NCBI RefSeq assembly: GCF_000959725.1
Contig: NZ_CP009322.1
Coordinates: 1,612,001 to 1,676,000, forward strand
Length of the DNA: 64,000 nt
DNA from: Burkholderia gladioli
Lineage (GTDB): Bacteria > Pseudomonadota > Gammaproteobacteria > Burkholderiales > Burkholderiaceae
Reading direction: 5' to 3'
This document shows positions 18,727-28,260 of the stretch, in pieces. The notes beneath the pieces are model-generated. The model was not told where the DNA came from. It saw nothing but the letters and a program-made list of their open reading frames with translations, and ran no database searches. Position numbers and translations under genes: made by a program. How positions within the stretch are numbered: the stretch's first letter is position 1; every line of letters begins with the position of its first letter.

Positions 18727-19485
18727 ATGACGTCACGCAAGAATCGCTTCCTGGTGTACCTGCTCGCCGCCCTGCTCGGCGTGATCGCGGTGCGCGTGGT
18801 GCAGCACATCCGCGGCGAGCCCGACGGCTCGACACCGCCCGTCACGGCGAACGGCAGGCAGGAAGACAGCGCCGAGGAGGAGGACAACCCCTTCGCCGAG
18901 AACGTGCCGGCCCACGACGCCTACGACAGCTTCATGGAGAAGCTCGGCGACGATCCGAAGTTCAAGCTGCTGCTGGCCGGCGACAAGCAGGGCAGCGGCC
19001 GTGAGAAGGGTTTCGGCCTCGCCCAGGATGGCCTGCCGCGCCTGACCGACGCGCAGCTCGAACAGCGTCTGGTGCTGATGTCGAAGGTGGTGGGCGGGAT
19101 GCCCGACGGCGATTGCCAGGCCCTGTCGCGGCCCACCGTGAACACCGCCGACAAGCAGCGCATGCTCGACGACGCGATCGCGCGCTTCGACGAGGCGGAT
19201 GCGACGGCCTGGTTCGATTTCTCGCTGGCCTCGGCCAAGGCCGTGCTCGACAACACGCCGTTCGCGCAGCCCGATCGCGCGGCGGTGACGGCCGCCCTGC
19301 AGAAGATCGTGCAGCAGGTGCCGCAGGCGGACCGCCAGAAATTCCTCGACGCCACCAGCAAGCCGGCCACCGCCACGCCGGCCGACACCTGCTGGGCGAT
19401 GCGCACGCTGTATCGCAATGCCGCCGCGCTGGGCGAGCCGGACAAGGCGGCCATCGCGCGGGGGCTGGTGGTGGCGGTGAACTGA
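18727..19485 (+). CDS. Hypothetical protein with N-terminal membrane anchor
   Basis: 252 residues, not recognised. One membrane segment near residues 9-27 follows a basic start (MTSRKNR), giving a signal-anchor with the body in the periplasm. An acidic stretch (EDSAEEEDNPF) follows, then a mostly helical soluble domain with two cysteines (DCQAL and DTCWAM) that could form a disulfide. ATG 18727 is chosen because the hydrophobic anchor starts right after it. It is not clearly part of the siderophore unit, being 283 bases downstream with a hairpin between. Confidence 0.75.
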   Translation: MTSRKNRFLVYLLAALLGVIAVRVVQHIRGEPDGSTPPVTANGRQEDSAEEEDNPFAENVPAHDAYDSFMEKLGDDPKFKLLLAGDKQGSGREKGFGLAQDGLPRLTDAQLEQRLVLMSKVVGGMPDGDCQALSRPTVNTADKQRMLDDAIARFDEADATAWFDFSLASAKAVLDNTPFAQPDRAAVTAALQKIVQQVPQADRQKFLDATSKPATATPADTCWAMRTLYRNAAALGEPDKAAIARGLVVAVN

Positions 19486-19496
19486 ACGCACGCGGC

Positions 19497-19798
19497 ATCC
19501 CCGGGTACGCCGTATTCGCCCCCGGGCTGCCGACGATGTTCCCATCGGCCACCGACGCGTAGTCGTCCTTGTCGGTCGGATTCACGAGCGGGTAGCGCAG
19601 CGTGTCGTTCACGATCCACGCCCGCTGGTCGACGATCAGGTTCCGCGGCACCACCGTGACCGACATCGCGGTATCGCGCGGCGACACCGTGCCGAAGGGC
19701 TCCAGCCGGTCCTGCTCGGCGTCCGACTGCGGCACCGAGGCGAAACCGCCGAGCGGCACCGGCACGCCGACGCTGATCTCGGGCAAGGCGGCGGCCGG
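19497..19798 (-). pseudogene. Orphan coding remnant, family unknown
   Basis: On the minus strand about 100 codons with normal coding character read SRPAAALPEISVGVPVPLGG, then ...VVPRNLIVDQRAWIVNDTLR, and end ...GSPGANTAYPGMP before running into the antisense of the upstream gene. There is no ATG or ribosome site at the 5' side and no natural C-terminus. It looks like an internal piece of a larger gene left by a rearrangement. Family not recognised. Confidence 0.45.
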
Positions 19799-20112
19799 CC
19801 GAGACCGCGAACATCGCGGGACGATCGCCAGTCCTTTCCTTTCATTGCGGGGTTCCCGCGAACGGAAATGCGACGCGTCGCATTCTTACCGCAATATTTC
19901 CGTAGACATGCCGAAAAACGAAAAACACTGTCTTCCCGTTTTTCGCGCCGATTTGACAATTCTTAACACCACCAAGGCGCGAGCACCCTGCGCCGGCGCC
20001 ATCTGCTGCCGATAAGCAAGGCCACGGACACGGAATTCGATAGGCACCTCATCGATTCGTCTGACCCGTGCATTCCCTTGCTTCTTTTCACGGCCCAGGA
20101 ACGGACCATCCC
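19799..20112. other. Intergenic region upstream of the chemoreceptor gene
   Basis: About 310 bases without a supported gene. Base composition falls compared with the flanks near 19860-19970 (runs such as AAAAACGAAAAACAC), as expected of a promoter region for the MCP gene. No operator recognised. Confidence 0.5.
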
Positions 20113-21699
20113 ATGCGTCTCAAGCATCTCTCTGCCAAGGCTTCCCTCTTGCTCACGTTCGGCGCGCTGAGCCTGGTCGTCCTGATCGTCTCGGGCTTCT
20201 CCCTGAAGGCGCTCGGCGACGCGAACCAGCGTTTCTATCGCTACGTCAACGGCATCAACGCACGCGCCGACATGGCCCGCGCGATCCGCGCCGCCGTCGA
20301 CGATCGCGCGGTGGCCGTGCGCAACCTCGTGCTGGTCAGCTCGCCGGCCGACGTGGAGCTGGAAAAGGCCGCCGTGCTCGCGGCCGAGCAGCGCGTCGAA
20401 ACCCATCTCGAGGAATTCGGCCGGATGGTCGCGAACGCACGCGACATGTCGGACGAGTCGCGCCACCAGGCCGCCGAGATCGCGCGCATCGAGGGGCTGT
20501 ACCGGCCGGTCGCGCTCGACATCGACCGCCTCGCGCTGGCAGGCCAGCACGACGCCGCGATCGCCGAGATCATCGAGAAGTGCCGGCCGCTGCTGGCCGC
20601 GCTGATCCAGGCCTCGAACACCTATGCCGATGCCACCAGCCGCCGCTCGGCCGAGCTGATCGTCGAGGCCGAGGCGCGTTACGCGGTGGAACGCGCGCTG
20701 CTGGTGGCGATCTGCCTGGTCGCGATCGCCATCGCGGTGGCGGCCGGCGTCTTCATCACGCGCCGCCTGCTGCGCCAGCTCGGCGCCGAGCCGGCCGAGC
20801 TGGCGAGCATCACGCAGCGCGTCGCTACCGGCGACCTGAGCCCGGTGCCGGGCGCCGGGCAGGCGCCCGCCGGCAGCGTGCTGGCCTCGATGGACGAGAT
20901 GCAGCGCAGCCTGGTGACGCTGCTGGCCCAGGTACGCTCGGCCGCCGAGAACATCGCCTCCGGCTCCGGCCAGATCGCGGCCGGCAATACCGATCTGTCC
21001 TCGCGCACCGAGCAGCAGGCCGCCTCGCTGCAGGAAACCGCCTCGAGCATGGAACAGCTCACCGCCACCGTGAAGCAGAACGCCGACAACGCGCGCCAGG
21101 CCAATACGTTGTCGGCCAACGCCTCCGAGGTGGCCACGCGCGGCAACGCGGTGGTGGGCCGCGTGGTCGAGACGATGGGCGAGATCAGCAGCAAGTCCGC
21201 GCGAATCGCCGACATCACCGGCATCATCGAGGGCATTGCCTTCCAGACCAATATCCTGGCGCTGAACGCCGCCGTGGAAGCGGCGCGCGCCGGCGACCAG
21301 GGGCGCGGCTTCGCGGTGGTGGCCGGCGAGGTGCGCAGCCTCGCGCAGCGCTCGTCGAGCGCCGCGCGCGAGATCAAGGAGCTGATCGGCGGCTCGGTGC
21401 AGCAGATCGGCGATGCGGCCCGGCTCGCCGACGAGGCCGGCGCCACCATGACGGCGGTCACCCAGGCGGTCGGCCAGGTGACGGATATCGTCGGCGAGAT
21501 CGCCGCCGCCTCGGCCGAGCAGAGCCGCGGCATCGAGCAGGTCAACCAGGCGATCACGCAGATGGATCAGGTCACGCAGCAGAACGCGGCGCTGGTCGAG
21601 GAAGCGGCGGCCGCCTCGACGGCGCTGGAGGACCAGGGGCGCCAGCTCAATGCCAGCATCGCGGTGTTCCGCATCGACACGGCGACGGCCCGCGCCTGA
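20113..21699 (+). CDS. Methyl-accepting chemotaxis protein
   Basis: 528-residue chemoreceptor. Short cytoplasmic start, TM1 about 13-33, a periplasmic four-helix-bundle sensor of about 160 residues, TM2 about 195-215 ([17 protein letters not shown]), HAMP domain, then a methylation/signalling coiled coil. The CheA/CheW-binding hairpin tip is present ([18 protein letters not shown] and [14 protein letters not shown]). The C-terminus ends TATARA, so there is no NWETF-type CheR tether. ATG 20113 has AGGAA upstream; an in-frame GTG at 20068 would add 15 unlikely residues. The ligand cannot be told from sequence. No other che genes lie nearby. Confidence 0.95.
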   Translation: MRLKHLSAKASLLLTFGALSLVVLIVSGFSLKALGDANQRFYRYVNGINARADMARAIRAAVDDRAVAVRNLVLVSSPADVELEKAAVLAAEQRVETHLEEFGRMVANARDMSDESRHQAAEIARIEGLYRPVALDIDRLALAGQHDAAIAEIIEKCRPLLAALIQASNTYADATSRRSAELIVEAEARYAVERALLVAICLVAIAIAVAAGVFITRRLLRQLGAEPAELASITQRVATGDLSPVPGAGQAPAGSVLASMDEMQRSLVTLLAQVRSAAENIASGSGQIAAGNTDLSSRTEQQAASLQETASSMEQLTATVKQNADNARQANTLSANASEVATRGNAVVGRVVETMGEISSKSARIADITGIIEGIAFQTNILALNAAVEAARAGDQGRGFAVVAGEVRSLAQRSSSAAREIKELIGGSVQQIGDAARLADEAGATMTAVTQAVGQVTDIVGEIAAASAEQSRGIEQVNQAITQMDQVTQQNAALVEEAAAASTALEDQGRQLNASIAVFRIDTATARA

Positions 21700-21759
21700 G
21701 CCCGGGCAGGCCACCGCCGCGAATCACGAAATTCGTGCGGCTCTAGCGGCTCTAGCAGC

Positions 21760-22695
21760 TCAAGCGGCCGGCTCGGCGTCCCGACGGCGCACCTTGCCGC
21801 CGCCATCCCCGGCCAACTTGCCGCCCTCGGCGATCGCCATCTCGACGAAGGCCTCGGTCGCCACGCTGCGATAGGCGCCCTTGCGCAGCAGCAGCGCGGC
21901 GGTGCGCTCGGGCAGCGCCGGCTCCAGCCTGACCAGGCGCAGCCCCGGCTGCTCGCGCGCGATCGCCGCCGGCAGCAGCGTGGCCAGCGTGCCGCGCCGC
22001 ACCAGTTCGATGCTCGCGCCGATCGAATCGACCTCCATCGCGATACGCGCCGCGATGCCCTGCGCGCGCAGGTAGCGGTCGATGGTATGGCGCGTCGCGA
22101 ACTCGCCATGCAGCAGCACCAGCGCCTCGTCCGCCAGCTCCCGCGCCGGCAGCGCCGTGCGCCGCCGCGCGCGCGGATGCGCCTCCCCCACCACCATCGC
22201 CAGCGTCTCGACGAACAGCGGCCGCACCTCGATCTCGGGCGACTGCGTCTGGCTGAAGGCGATGCCGAGATCGATCGCATCCTCGTTGAGCATCGCCTCC
22301 ATCGCATCCTGGGTCGACTCCACCAGGTCCAGCGTGATGCCCGGATAACGCCGATGAAAACCGTCGAACAGCGGCCCCACCAGGTAGGCGGTGAAGGTCG
22401 GCGTGACCGCGATGCGCAGCGCGCCTCGACTCAGATCCCGCACGTCGTGGATCGCGCGCCGCCCCGCCTCGAGGTCCTGCAGCGCGCGCCGCGCATGCTG
22501 CAGATAGGCGACGCCCGCGTCGGTCAGGCCGATCGCGCGGCCCGAGCGATCGAGCAGCGGCGCGCCCAGCGCGTCCTCGAGCTGGCGGATCTGTTGCGAC
22601 AGCGTCGGCTGCGAGACGTGCAGCGCCTCGGCCGCGCGCGTGAAGTTGCGGTGTTCGGCCACCGCGAGGAAATACCGGATGTGCCGCAGCAGCAT
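21760..22695 (-). CDS. cynR: LysR-family regulator, CynR-like
   Basis: 311-residue LTTR. The N-terminal winged HTH reads MLLRHIRYFLAVAEHRNF and SQPTLSQQIRQLEDALG, followed by an effector-binding domain. It diverges from a beta-carbonic anhydrase and cyanase, the arrangement of the E. coli cyn locus in which CynR activates cynTS in the presence of cyanate. ATG 22695 is chosen because the family start MLLRHIRYF lies there. A T-N11-A palindrome is centred at 22718 in the shared promoter region. The symbol rests on context plus family and is not proven. Confidence 0.87.
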   Translation of the reverse strand: MLLRHIRYFLAVAEHRNFTRAAEALHVSQPTLSQQIRQLEDALGAPLLDRSGRAIGLTDAGVAYLQHARRALQDLEAGRRAIHDVRDLSRGALRIAVTPTFTAYLVGPLFDGFHRRYPGITLDLVESTQDAMEAMLNEDAIDLGIAFSQTQSPEIEVRPLFVETLAMVVGEAHPRARRRTALPARELADEALVLLHGEFATRHTIDRYLRAQGIAARIAMEVDSIGASIELVRRGTLATLLPAAIAREQPGLRLVRLEPALPERTAALLLRKGAYRSVATEAFVEMAIAEGGKLAGDGGGKVRRRDAEPAA

Positions 22696-22709
22696 GAGGG
22701 TCCCTGAAC

Positions 22710-22726
22710 TATTGGTTTTACCAATA
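22710..22726. promoter_or_regulatory. LysR-type operator (T-N11-A palindrome)
   Basis: TATTGGTTTTACCAATA is a perfect inverted repeat with a T-N11-A core in the 120-base gap between the LysR gene and cynT. The position suits autoregulation and activation of the cyanate genes. Confidence 0.75.
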
Positions 22727-22815
22727 CCGATGATAATAAACCGGTCTTGGACGCTATGGCAGCGGCGGCGCATGCTGCGCTCATCGGTTCATCACCGGAC
22801 CATGAAGGAGCGACC

Positions 22816-23475
22816 ATGCAGGACATCATCGACGGCTTCCTGAAGTTCCAGCGCGAGGCCTTCCCGCAGCGCTCGGCGCTGTTCCGCGAGCTGGCCGGCA
22901 GCCAGCATCCCCGCACCCTGTTCATCTCCTGCTCGGACAGCCGGCTGGTGCCGGAGCTGGTCACGCAGCGCGAGCCGGGCGACCTGTTCGTGATCCGCAA
23001 CGCCGGCAATATCGTGCCGTCCTACGGCCCGGAGCCTGGCGGCGTGAGTGCCTCGGTGGAATACGCGGTGGCCGCGCTGGGCGTGAGCGACGTGGTGATC
23101 TGCGGCCATTCCGATTGCGGCGCGATGACGGCGATCGCCACCTGCCGCTGCCTCGACCACATGCCGGCGGTGCGCAGCTGGCTGCGTTATGCCGATTCGG
23201 CGAAGGTGGTGAACGAGGCGCGCGAGCATGCCGACGAGCGCGCACGCGTCGATTCGATGGTGCGCGAGAACGTGATCGCCCAGCTCGCCAACCTGCGCAC
23301 GCATCCCTCGGTGCGGCTCGCGCTGGACCAGGGGCGGCTCGCCCTGCACGGCTGGGTCTACGAGATCGGCACGGGCTCGATCGAGGCGCTCGACGGCGCC
23401 ACCGGCCGCTTCGTCTCGCTCGCCGGACATCCGAATGTGCGCGCCACGCCGGCGCGGCTCGGCGCGGCCGCATGA
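22816..23475 (+). CDS. cynT: Beta-class carbonic anhydrase of the cyanate operon
   Basis: 219 residues. Zinc ligands sit exactly at the E. coli CynT positions: C39, D41 and R43 in SCSDSR, and H98 and C101 in CGHSDCG. It interconverts CO2 and bicarbonate; in cyanate metabolism it keeps bicarbonate, a co-substrate of cyanase, from being lost as CO2. ATG 22816 has AGGAG six bases upstream. It is followed 65 bases later by cynS on the same strand. Confidence 0.95.
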   Translation: MQDIIDGFLKFQREAFPQRSALFRELAGSQHPRTLFISCSDSRLVPELVTQREPGDLFVIRNAGNIVPSYGPEPGGVSASVEYAVAALGVSDVVICGHSDCGAMTAIATCRCLDHMPAVRSWLRYADSAKVVNEAREHADERARVDSMVRENVIAQLANLRTHPSVRLALDQGRLALHGWVYEIGTGSIEALDGATGRFVSLAGHPNVRATPARLGAAA

Positions 23476-23540
23476 GCCACGCCCTTCCCCTCATCGTTCA
23501 TCGACGATTTCCGTCGCCTTCACCCAGAAAGGAGTCAAGC

Positions 23541-24011
23541 ATGCCCCAGTCGCAAACCAGCCAGGCGCCGCGCCAGGCACTCACCGACACGATCCTCGAC
23601 GCGAAGATCCGCAAGGACCTGAGCTTCGAGCAGATCAACGAAGGCACCGGCCTGAGCCTGGCCTTCGTCACCGCGGCCCTGCTCGGCCAGCACGCGCTGC
23701 CCGAGGCGGCCGCGCGCGCGGTGGCCGCCAAACTCGATCTCGACGAGCACGCGGTGCGCCAGTTGCAGACCATCCCGCTGCGCGGCAGCATCCCCGGCGG
23801 CGTGCCGACCGACCCGACCATCTATCGCTTCTACGAGATCGTGCAGATCTACGGCTCGACGCTCAAGGCCCTGGTCCACGAGCAGTTCGGCGACGGCATC
23901 ATCAGCGCGATCAACTTCCGGCTCGACATCAAGAAGGTCGACGATCCCGAAGGCGGCTCGCGCGCGGTGATCACGCTGGACGGCAAGTACCTGCCGACCA
24001 AGCCGTTCTGA
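23541..24011 (+). CDS. cynS: Cyanate hydratase (cyanase)
   Basis: 156 residues, the normal family length. It decomposes cyanate with bicarbonate to ammonia and CO2 (via carbamate). The catalytic residues R96, E99 and S122 are all in their standard positions (YRFYEIV and GIISAINF). An N-terminal helical domain precedes the catalytic domain. ATG 23541 has AAAGGAG upstream. It forms the last gene of the cynT-cynS unit and meets a convergent gene 34 bases later. Confidence 0.98.
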   Translation: MPQSQTSQAPRQALTDTILDAKIRKDLSFEQINEGTGLSLAFVTAALLGQHALPEAAARAVAAKLDLDEHAVRQLQTIPLRGSIPGGVPTDPTIYRFYEIVQIYGSTLKALVHEQFGDGIISAINFRLDIKKVDDPEGGSRAVITLDGKYLPTKPF

Positions 24012-24015
24012 AGCG

Positions 24016-24039
24016 GCGCGGGCCAGGCGCGCCCCGCGC
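24016..24039. terminator. GC-rich hairpin between convergent genes
   Basis: GCGCGGG at 24016-24022 pairs with CCCGCGC at 24033-24039. It fills the short gap between cynS and the convergent binding-protein gene and may end both transcripts. No T-run. Confidence 0.5.
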
Positions 24040-24045
24040 GGCACG

Positions 24046-25083
24046 TCAGGGCGCCTTGGCCTTGACGGCGGCGGCGGCGCCGGCCGGCCCCGGCGTCCAG
24101 ATGCGGATGTCGGTGGCCTTCACGGCCACCGGGATCATGCCGGCCGCGCGATAGGTATCGGCGATGCGCTGCTGCTCGGCGAGCTGGTCGCGACGCACCG
24201 GCACGATCTCGTAGCTGCGCCGGCTGTTGGCGAGCGTGACGGTCGCCTCGGGCAGGTTGCCCCACACGGGCGCGAGAATTTTCGCCGCCTCGTCGGGATG
24301 CGCCTTGACCCACCTGCCGGTCTGGTTCAGCAACTCGAACACCGCGCGCAGCGCATCCGGGTGCCGTTCGACGAAGGCATCGGTGGCGGTATAGAAGCGG
24401 TTGTACTCGGCCAGGCCGTCGCGCCCGTCGGCGATCACGCGAACGTGGTCGTCGCGCTGCTCGGCGGCGAGGAACGGATCCCAGATCACCCAGGCATCGA
24501 CATTGCCGCCGCGAAACGCGGCCAGCGCGTCCGACGCTTCCAGGTAGCGGATATCGACGTCGCCCGGCGCGAGCCCGGCACGCTTGAGCGCGGCCAGCAG
24601 CAAATAATGGCAGCCCGAGCCCTTGGCCACCGCCACGCGCTTGCCGCGCAGGTCGGCCACGCCGTGGATCGGCGAATTGGCCGGCACGATGATGGCTTGC
24701 GCCGAGGGTGCCGAGGTTTCCTCGGCGTAGTAGGTGAGCGGCGCGTGGGCCGCCTGGGTGAACAGCGCGAAGGCGTCGGCCACGTCGGCGTTGAGGTCCA
24801 CGCTGCCGCTGTTCATCGCCTCCAGCAGCCCGCTGGAGAACTCGTGCCAGCGCACGTCGTAGCCGAGCGCGCCGAGCCGCCGCTCGAGTTCGCCGTTGCG
24901 CTTGAGCAGGATGAACAGCGTCGAGGAACGCTGGTAGCCGATCGACACCGTATCGCGGGCGAGCGCGGCGCTCGAATACGAGGCGACGGCGGCGCCGACG
25001 CCGAGCGCCAGCAGCGAACGGCCGAGCAGGCGCAGCACGGCGCGACGCCGGCCGGCGAACGATGGCATGGACCACGACGACAT
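24046..25083 (-). CDS. Periplasmic binding protein, SsuA/aliphatic sulfonate type
   Basis: 345 residues. A signal peptide with RRR before a hydrophobic stretch (about 12-42, ending SSAALA-RD) is followed by a two-lobed solute-binding fold. IGYQRSSTLFILLK, YAEETSAPSAQAIIVP and VDAWVIWDPFLAA are typical of SsuA/TauA-like proteins. It should capture sulfonates or related anions for an ABC importer, yet no permease or ATPase gene is adjacent, so the partner must be encoded elsewhere. ATG 25083 has GGAG at 8 bases. Confidence 0.88.
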   Translation of the reverse strand: MSSWSMPSFAGRRRAVLRLLGRSLLALGVGAAVASYSSAALARDTVSIGYQRSSTLFILLKRNGELERRLGALGYDVRWHEFSSGLLEAMNSGSVDLNADVADAFALFTQAAHAPLTYYAEETSAPSAQAIIVPANSPIHGVADLRGKRVAVAKGSGCHYLLLAALKRAGLAPGDVDIRYLEASDALAAFRGGNVDAWVIWDPFLAAEQRDDHVRVIADGRDGLAEYNRFYTATDAFVERHPDALRAVFELLNQTGRWVKAHPDEAAKILAPVWGNLPEATVTLANSRRSYEIVPVRRDQLAEQQRIADTYRAAGMIPVAVKATDIRIWTPGPAGAAAAVKAKAP

Positions 25084-25375
25084 GAACAGGACTCCGGAGC
25101 GGGTGAGCCGGAAACTATAGCGAAGCCGGGCCGGGCGGCTAACCATCGATATCGCATATCGTTAGCAGCGCGCGCGGCGCCATGGCGCGCCATGCGAACG
25201 GCTGGCGAGCGGCTTGCAGGGGTATCGCTGCGGCTTTCGATTTGTCCTGCTACATTGCATCCATCCACCGGCCCGCGGGCCCACGGATGCGTCCGGCAGA
25301 GGCGAGCCGCGTGCCTGTCTCGCCCCTGTCGTTGCGCGTACCACCAAAACCATCAATCTTCAGGAGAAAGTCAAG

Positions 25376-25705
25376 ATGCGTACGACCCGCAAGCTGTCTC
25401 TTGCCGCGCTGACGTTGTCCCTCTCGCTCGGTATTTCCGGTATCGCCCTGGCCCAGACCGACGCCGCCGCCCCCGGCGCCGATGCAGCCGCCGCGGCCAG
25501 CACGCCCACCAAGGCCGAGAAACGCAAGGCCGCCCGTGCCAAGCACAAGGCCGAACGCAAGGCCGCCCGTGCCAAGAACAGCGCCGAGCTGAAGGAACTC
25601 GAGAAGAACGGCTACAAGCCCTCGGCCAACGATCCGAACTATCCGGACGACCTGCAGAAGGCGCAGCAGCGCGCGGCGGCCGCCAAGGCCGCCTCGGGCC
25701 AGTAA
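25376..25705 (+). CDS. Small secreted Ala/Lys-rich protein, DUF4148-like
   Basis: 109 residues. A clear Sec signal peptide ends near ALAQT (about residue 26). The mature part is a basic helical stretch (KAEKRKAARAKHKAERKAAR) followed by NDPNYPDDLQKAQQRAAAA, similar to the C-terminal motif of small Burkholderia DUF4148 proteins. Function unknown; periplasmic or exported. ATG 25376 has AGGAG ten bases upstream. A hairpin follows the gene. Confidence 0.8.
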   Translation: MRTTRKLSLAALTLSLSLGISGIALAQTDAAAPGADAAAAASTPTKAEKRKAARAKHKAERKAARAKNSAELKELEKNGYKPSANDPNYPDDLQKAQQRAAAAKAASGQ

Positions 25706-25727
25706 GCCAGGCGGTATCCCGCCACGA

Positions 25728-25757
25728 CAGCACCGGCTGCACGCGCCGCCGGTGCTG
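25728..25757 (+). terminator. Probable terminator
   Basis: CAGCACCGGC and GCCGGTGCTG form a perfect 10-bp stem with a 10-base loop, 23 bases after the stop. The sequence after it is pyrimidine-rich (CTTTCCCTTTTCTCTC) but not a pure T-run. Confidence 0.65.
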
Positions 25758-25917
25758 GTTCCCCGCCGGACTTTCCCTTTTCTCTCTCCTCCTCCGCCGA
25801 CGAACGCGTCGATCGACTCACGTCGCGATCGCCACGTGCATCGCTCTTCAGGGATGCGAAACAGGCGAATTCGCGCCGCCGTCGCGCCCTGCCGCCCGAC
25901 CCGCTTCCGTCAGCGCA

Positions 25918-26925
25918 TCAAGCCTGGCCTTGCCCCGCCGCCGTGAGACGACGCGCCGTCAACGCATGTATCGGCGCCGAGACATGTGCCGCGGCGCCGG
26001 CCCGCGAGGCACGCGCTCCGGCGAACCCGGCGCCGCCGGTCGACACGCCCGGGCGCCGCGCCGCCGTGTCGAGCGCCGCGGCCGGTGCAAGCTCGGCCGG
26101 GCCGCCACTGAAATCGGGATCGCAGGCGCCGCAACCGGAGCGGCAGGTCGCGGCCGAGAGGTCCGCGTCATCGGGCGCCGGCGCCGGTGCCACCGTGCCG
26201 CCCACCTCCAGCGCGGCGATCCCGGTGGCCAGGATCAGCGCGTGGATCGCGCGCCGCATCGCCGCCAGTTGGCGGTAACGCTGCAGATCGGCGTCGTAGG
26301 CTTCGAGCGCGACGGCCGCGCGCGGCGCGATCTCGAAACCCTCGCCCCTGGCCTGCACCAGCCCGGCCGTCACCAGCGTGCTCAGCACGCGATCGACGAA
26401 ACCCTGGCGCTCCTCGAGCGTGGCGTCGTGCGGCAGTTGCGGCCCGTCGGCCAGCGCCAGCAGCGCCGAGGGCGCCACCGGCTGCTGCAGCTCGGCCGAC
26501 AGCGCGGCAACCCGCTTGGCCACCTCCATGCGCGCCACGCGCATCACGTTGGCGCGCCGGAAGCCGCGCGAGGTGAAATCGTCCAGCCAAGCCGCCAGCC
26601 AGTACCAGCGCAGCCAGACCCGCAGCACCAGGCGCGCGGAATCGTGTTCGTGGAATTCGTGGCGGCGCAGGTAGACCACGTAGCGCGCCCGGCCGGCGGC
26701 GGCCTCGCTCAGCGTCAGCGCCACCGGCGCCGCCGCCTCGCCGCCCGCGGCCAGGCCCCGGCCGCTGATGGTCTCGCCGACCAGGCCCGTGACCCGTAGA
26801 TGACGATCGTGGCCGGCACGCGCCGCAAGATGCGCGATCACCTGCATGCGGCCGCCGGACTGCCCCACCTGCCGCTCGCAGGCGATGCGCAGCGCCCGCC
26901 CGAGGAACCATCGATTGATCGACAT
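25918..26925 (-). CDS. Hypothetical protein, unrecognised
   Basis: 335 residues. A soluble N-terminal half (SINRWFLGRALRIACERQ, a beta-rich part, then YVVYLRRHEFHEHDSARL) is followed by a long helical region (FTSRGFRRANVMRVARMEVA) and a possible single hydrophobic helix around IHALILATGIAALEVGG. The tail is Ala/Pro-rich with a cysteine cluster CRSGCGACDPDF. ATG 26925 has GGAG upstream. I do not recognise the family. The cysteine cluster could bind metal or form disulfides. Confidence 0.7.
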   Translation of the reverse strand: MSINRWFLGRALRIACERQVGQSGGRMQVIAHLAARAGHDRHLRVTGLVGETISGRGLAAGGEAAAPVALTLSEAAAGRARYVVYLRRHEFHEHDSARLVLRVWLRWYWLAAWLDDFTSRGFRRANVMRVARMEVAKRVAALSAELQQPVAPSALLALADGPQLPHDATLEERQGFVDRVLSTLVTAGLVQARGEGFEIAPRAAVALEAYDADLQRYRQLAAMRRAIHALILATGIAALEVGGTVAPAPAPDDADLSAATCRSGCGACDPDFSGGPAELAPAAALDTAARRPGVSTGGAGFAGARASRAGAAAHVSAPIHALTARRLTAAGQGQA

Positions 26926-27167
26926 GCCGGTCTCCGTGAAATGCTCGATGTCTGACGAAGCGGATCGACACGCCGGGCTGCTGCTGTAAAAACTACAATC
27001 GCGCGCGCCGGATTGTCGTCCTGGTACGCCATCGCCGCGCCGCCCGCGCCGCGATGGCGGCTGGCGGGCGGCGCGACGAAGGCGCGGGGAAAACGCGTCG
27101 GTTCGAGCAAGATACGGACCAGCGCGCCGCGATCGAGGCGCGGCGCGGCCGAGCGCGGCACCGCCGG

Positions 27168-28154
27168 CTAGCGCACCACCACCATCTTGCCGCCGGCCTG
27201 GTTCGCCTCCATCACGCGATGCGCCTCGTGGATCTGGTCGAAACCGAATACGCGCGAGGGCTTCACGTCGAGCCGGCCCGCCGCCGCGTCGGCCGCGATC
27301 GCCTGCAGCGGCACGTCCGAGAGCGGGAAACCGGGCGTGCCGAACACGAAGCTGCCGAAGAAGCTCAGGCACACGCCGCTGGCCATCTGCAGCAGCGGAT
27401 TGAAATCGCGGATCGGATCGAGCCCGCCCAGCCAGCCGGCCAGGCAGGAGCGCCCGCCCCGGCGCAACAGCGAGAGCGAATCGAGCAGCACCGAATTGCC
27501 GACCAGGTCAAGCACCTTGTCCACCTGCCGCGCCTCGGCCAGGTGCGCCGCCAGGTCGGGCCGCTCGATCTCGCAGCGCGCGGCGCCGAGCCGTTCGAGC
27601 ATCGCGAAGCGCTCGGGGTTGCGGGTGGTGGCGATCACGCGCGCGCCGGCATTGACGGCCAGCTTCAGCGCCGCCTGCCCGAACGAGGAGGTCGCGCCGC
27701 GGATCAGCAGCAAGTCGCCCGCCGCGAGTTCGAGGTTGCGGAACAGGCAGGTCCAGGCGGTCGCGTAGGTTTCGGGAATCGCGGCCAGCTCGGCCCAGGG
27801 CAGCTCGGCCCAGGGCAGCTCGGCCTCGATCAGCGCGACGTTCGACACCGGCGCGCGCGTGAATTCCGCGTAGCTGCCGTTGATGGTGCGCCCCAGCCCG
27901 CCCATCAGCGCGGCCACCTTCGCGCCCACCGGGAATTCGCCGCCCGGGCAGGACTTGACGATGCCGACGCATTCGATGCCGCTGACCGGCGCGGCCTCGG
28001 CCCATTCGCCGCGCCGCATGTGCATCTCGGCGTGGTTGATGCCGAAGGCCTTGACCTCGATGACGACATGGCCGGCCAGCGGCTCGGGATCGGGGATCTC
28101 CCGGTAGACGAGGCTGTCGAGGCCGCCGAATTTGTCCAGGACGATCGCGCGCAT
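27168..28154 (-). CDS. Zinc-independent quinone oxidoreductase-like MDR dehydrogenase
   Basis: 328-residue medium-chain reductase of the quinone oxidoreductase type. The N-terminal GroES-like domain (VYREIPDPEP, AFGINHAEMHMRRG) lacks the structural zinc cysteines. The nucleotide-binding domain has LLIRGATSSFGQAALKLA, then ATTRNPERFAMLERLGA. It probably reduces quinones or enones with NADPH. An in-frame 15-bp duplication gives AELPWAELPWAEL. It diverges from an MFS exporter, with a multi-site operator between them, suggesting a shared stress or drug response. Confidence 0.9.
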   Translation of the reverse strand: MRAIVLDKFGGLDSLVYREIPDPEPLAGHVVIEVKAFGINHAEMHMRRGEWAEAAPVSGIECVGIVKSCPGGEFPVGAKVAALMGGLGRTINGSYAEFTRAPVSNVALIEAELPWAELPWAELAAIPETYATAWTCLFRNLELAAGDLLLIRGATSSFGQAALKLAVNAGARVIATTRNPERFAMLERLGAARCEIERPDLAAHLAEARQVDKVLDLVGNSVLLDSLSLLRRGGRSCLAGWLGGLDPIRDFNPLLQMASGVCLSFFGSFVFGTPGFPLSDVPLQAIAADAAAGRLDVKPSRVFGFDQIHEAHRVMEANQAGGKMVVVR

Positions 28155-28260
28155 GATGGATTTCCTTGCAGGGGGATGAGAGCCCATCCGCTTCACCGCG
28201 ACAGGACACGGCATGGCGGGCGGGACGGGGCCGGGTGCGGACCGGGATCGCGTTGTCGCG

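Noticed and set aside
20068..20112. Upstream GTG start for the chemoreceptor
   Set aside because: It adds residues without a ribosome site, whereas ATG 20113 has AGGAA and begins the usual short cytoplasmic head.
21725..21737. Palindrome CACGAAATTCGTG between the MCP and LysR genes
   Set aside because: Too short, with no T-run and no clear role; possibly part of a convergent terminator but not supportable.
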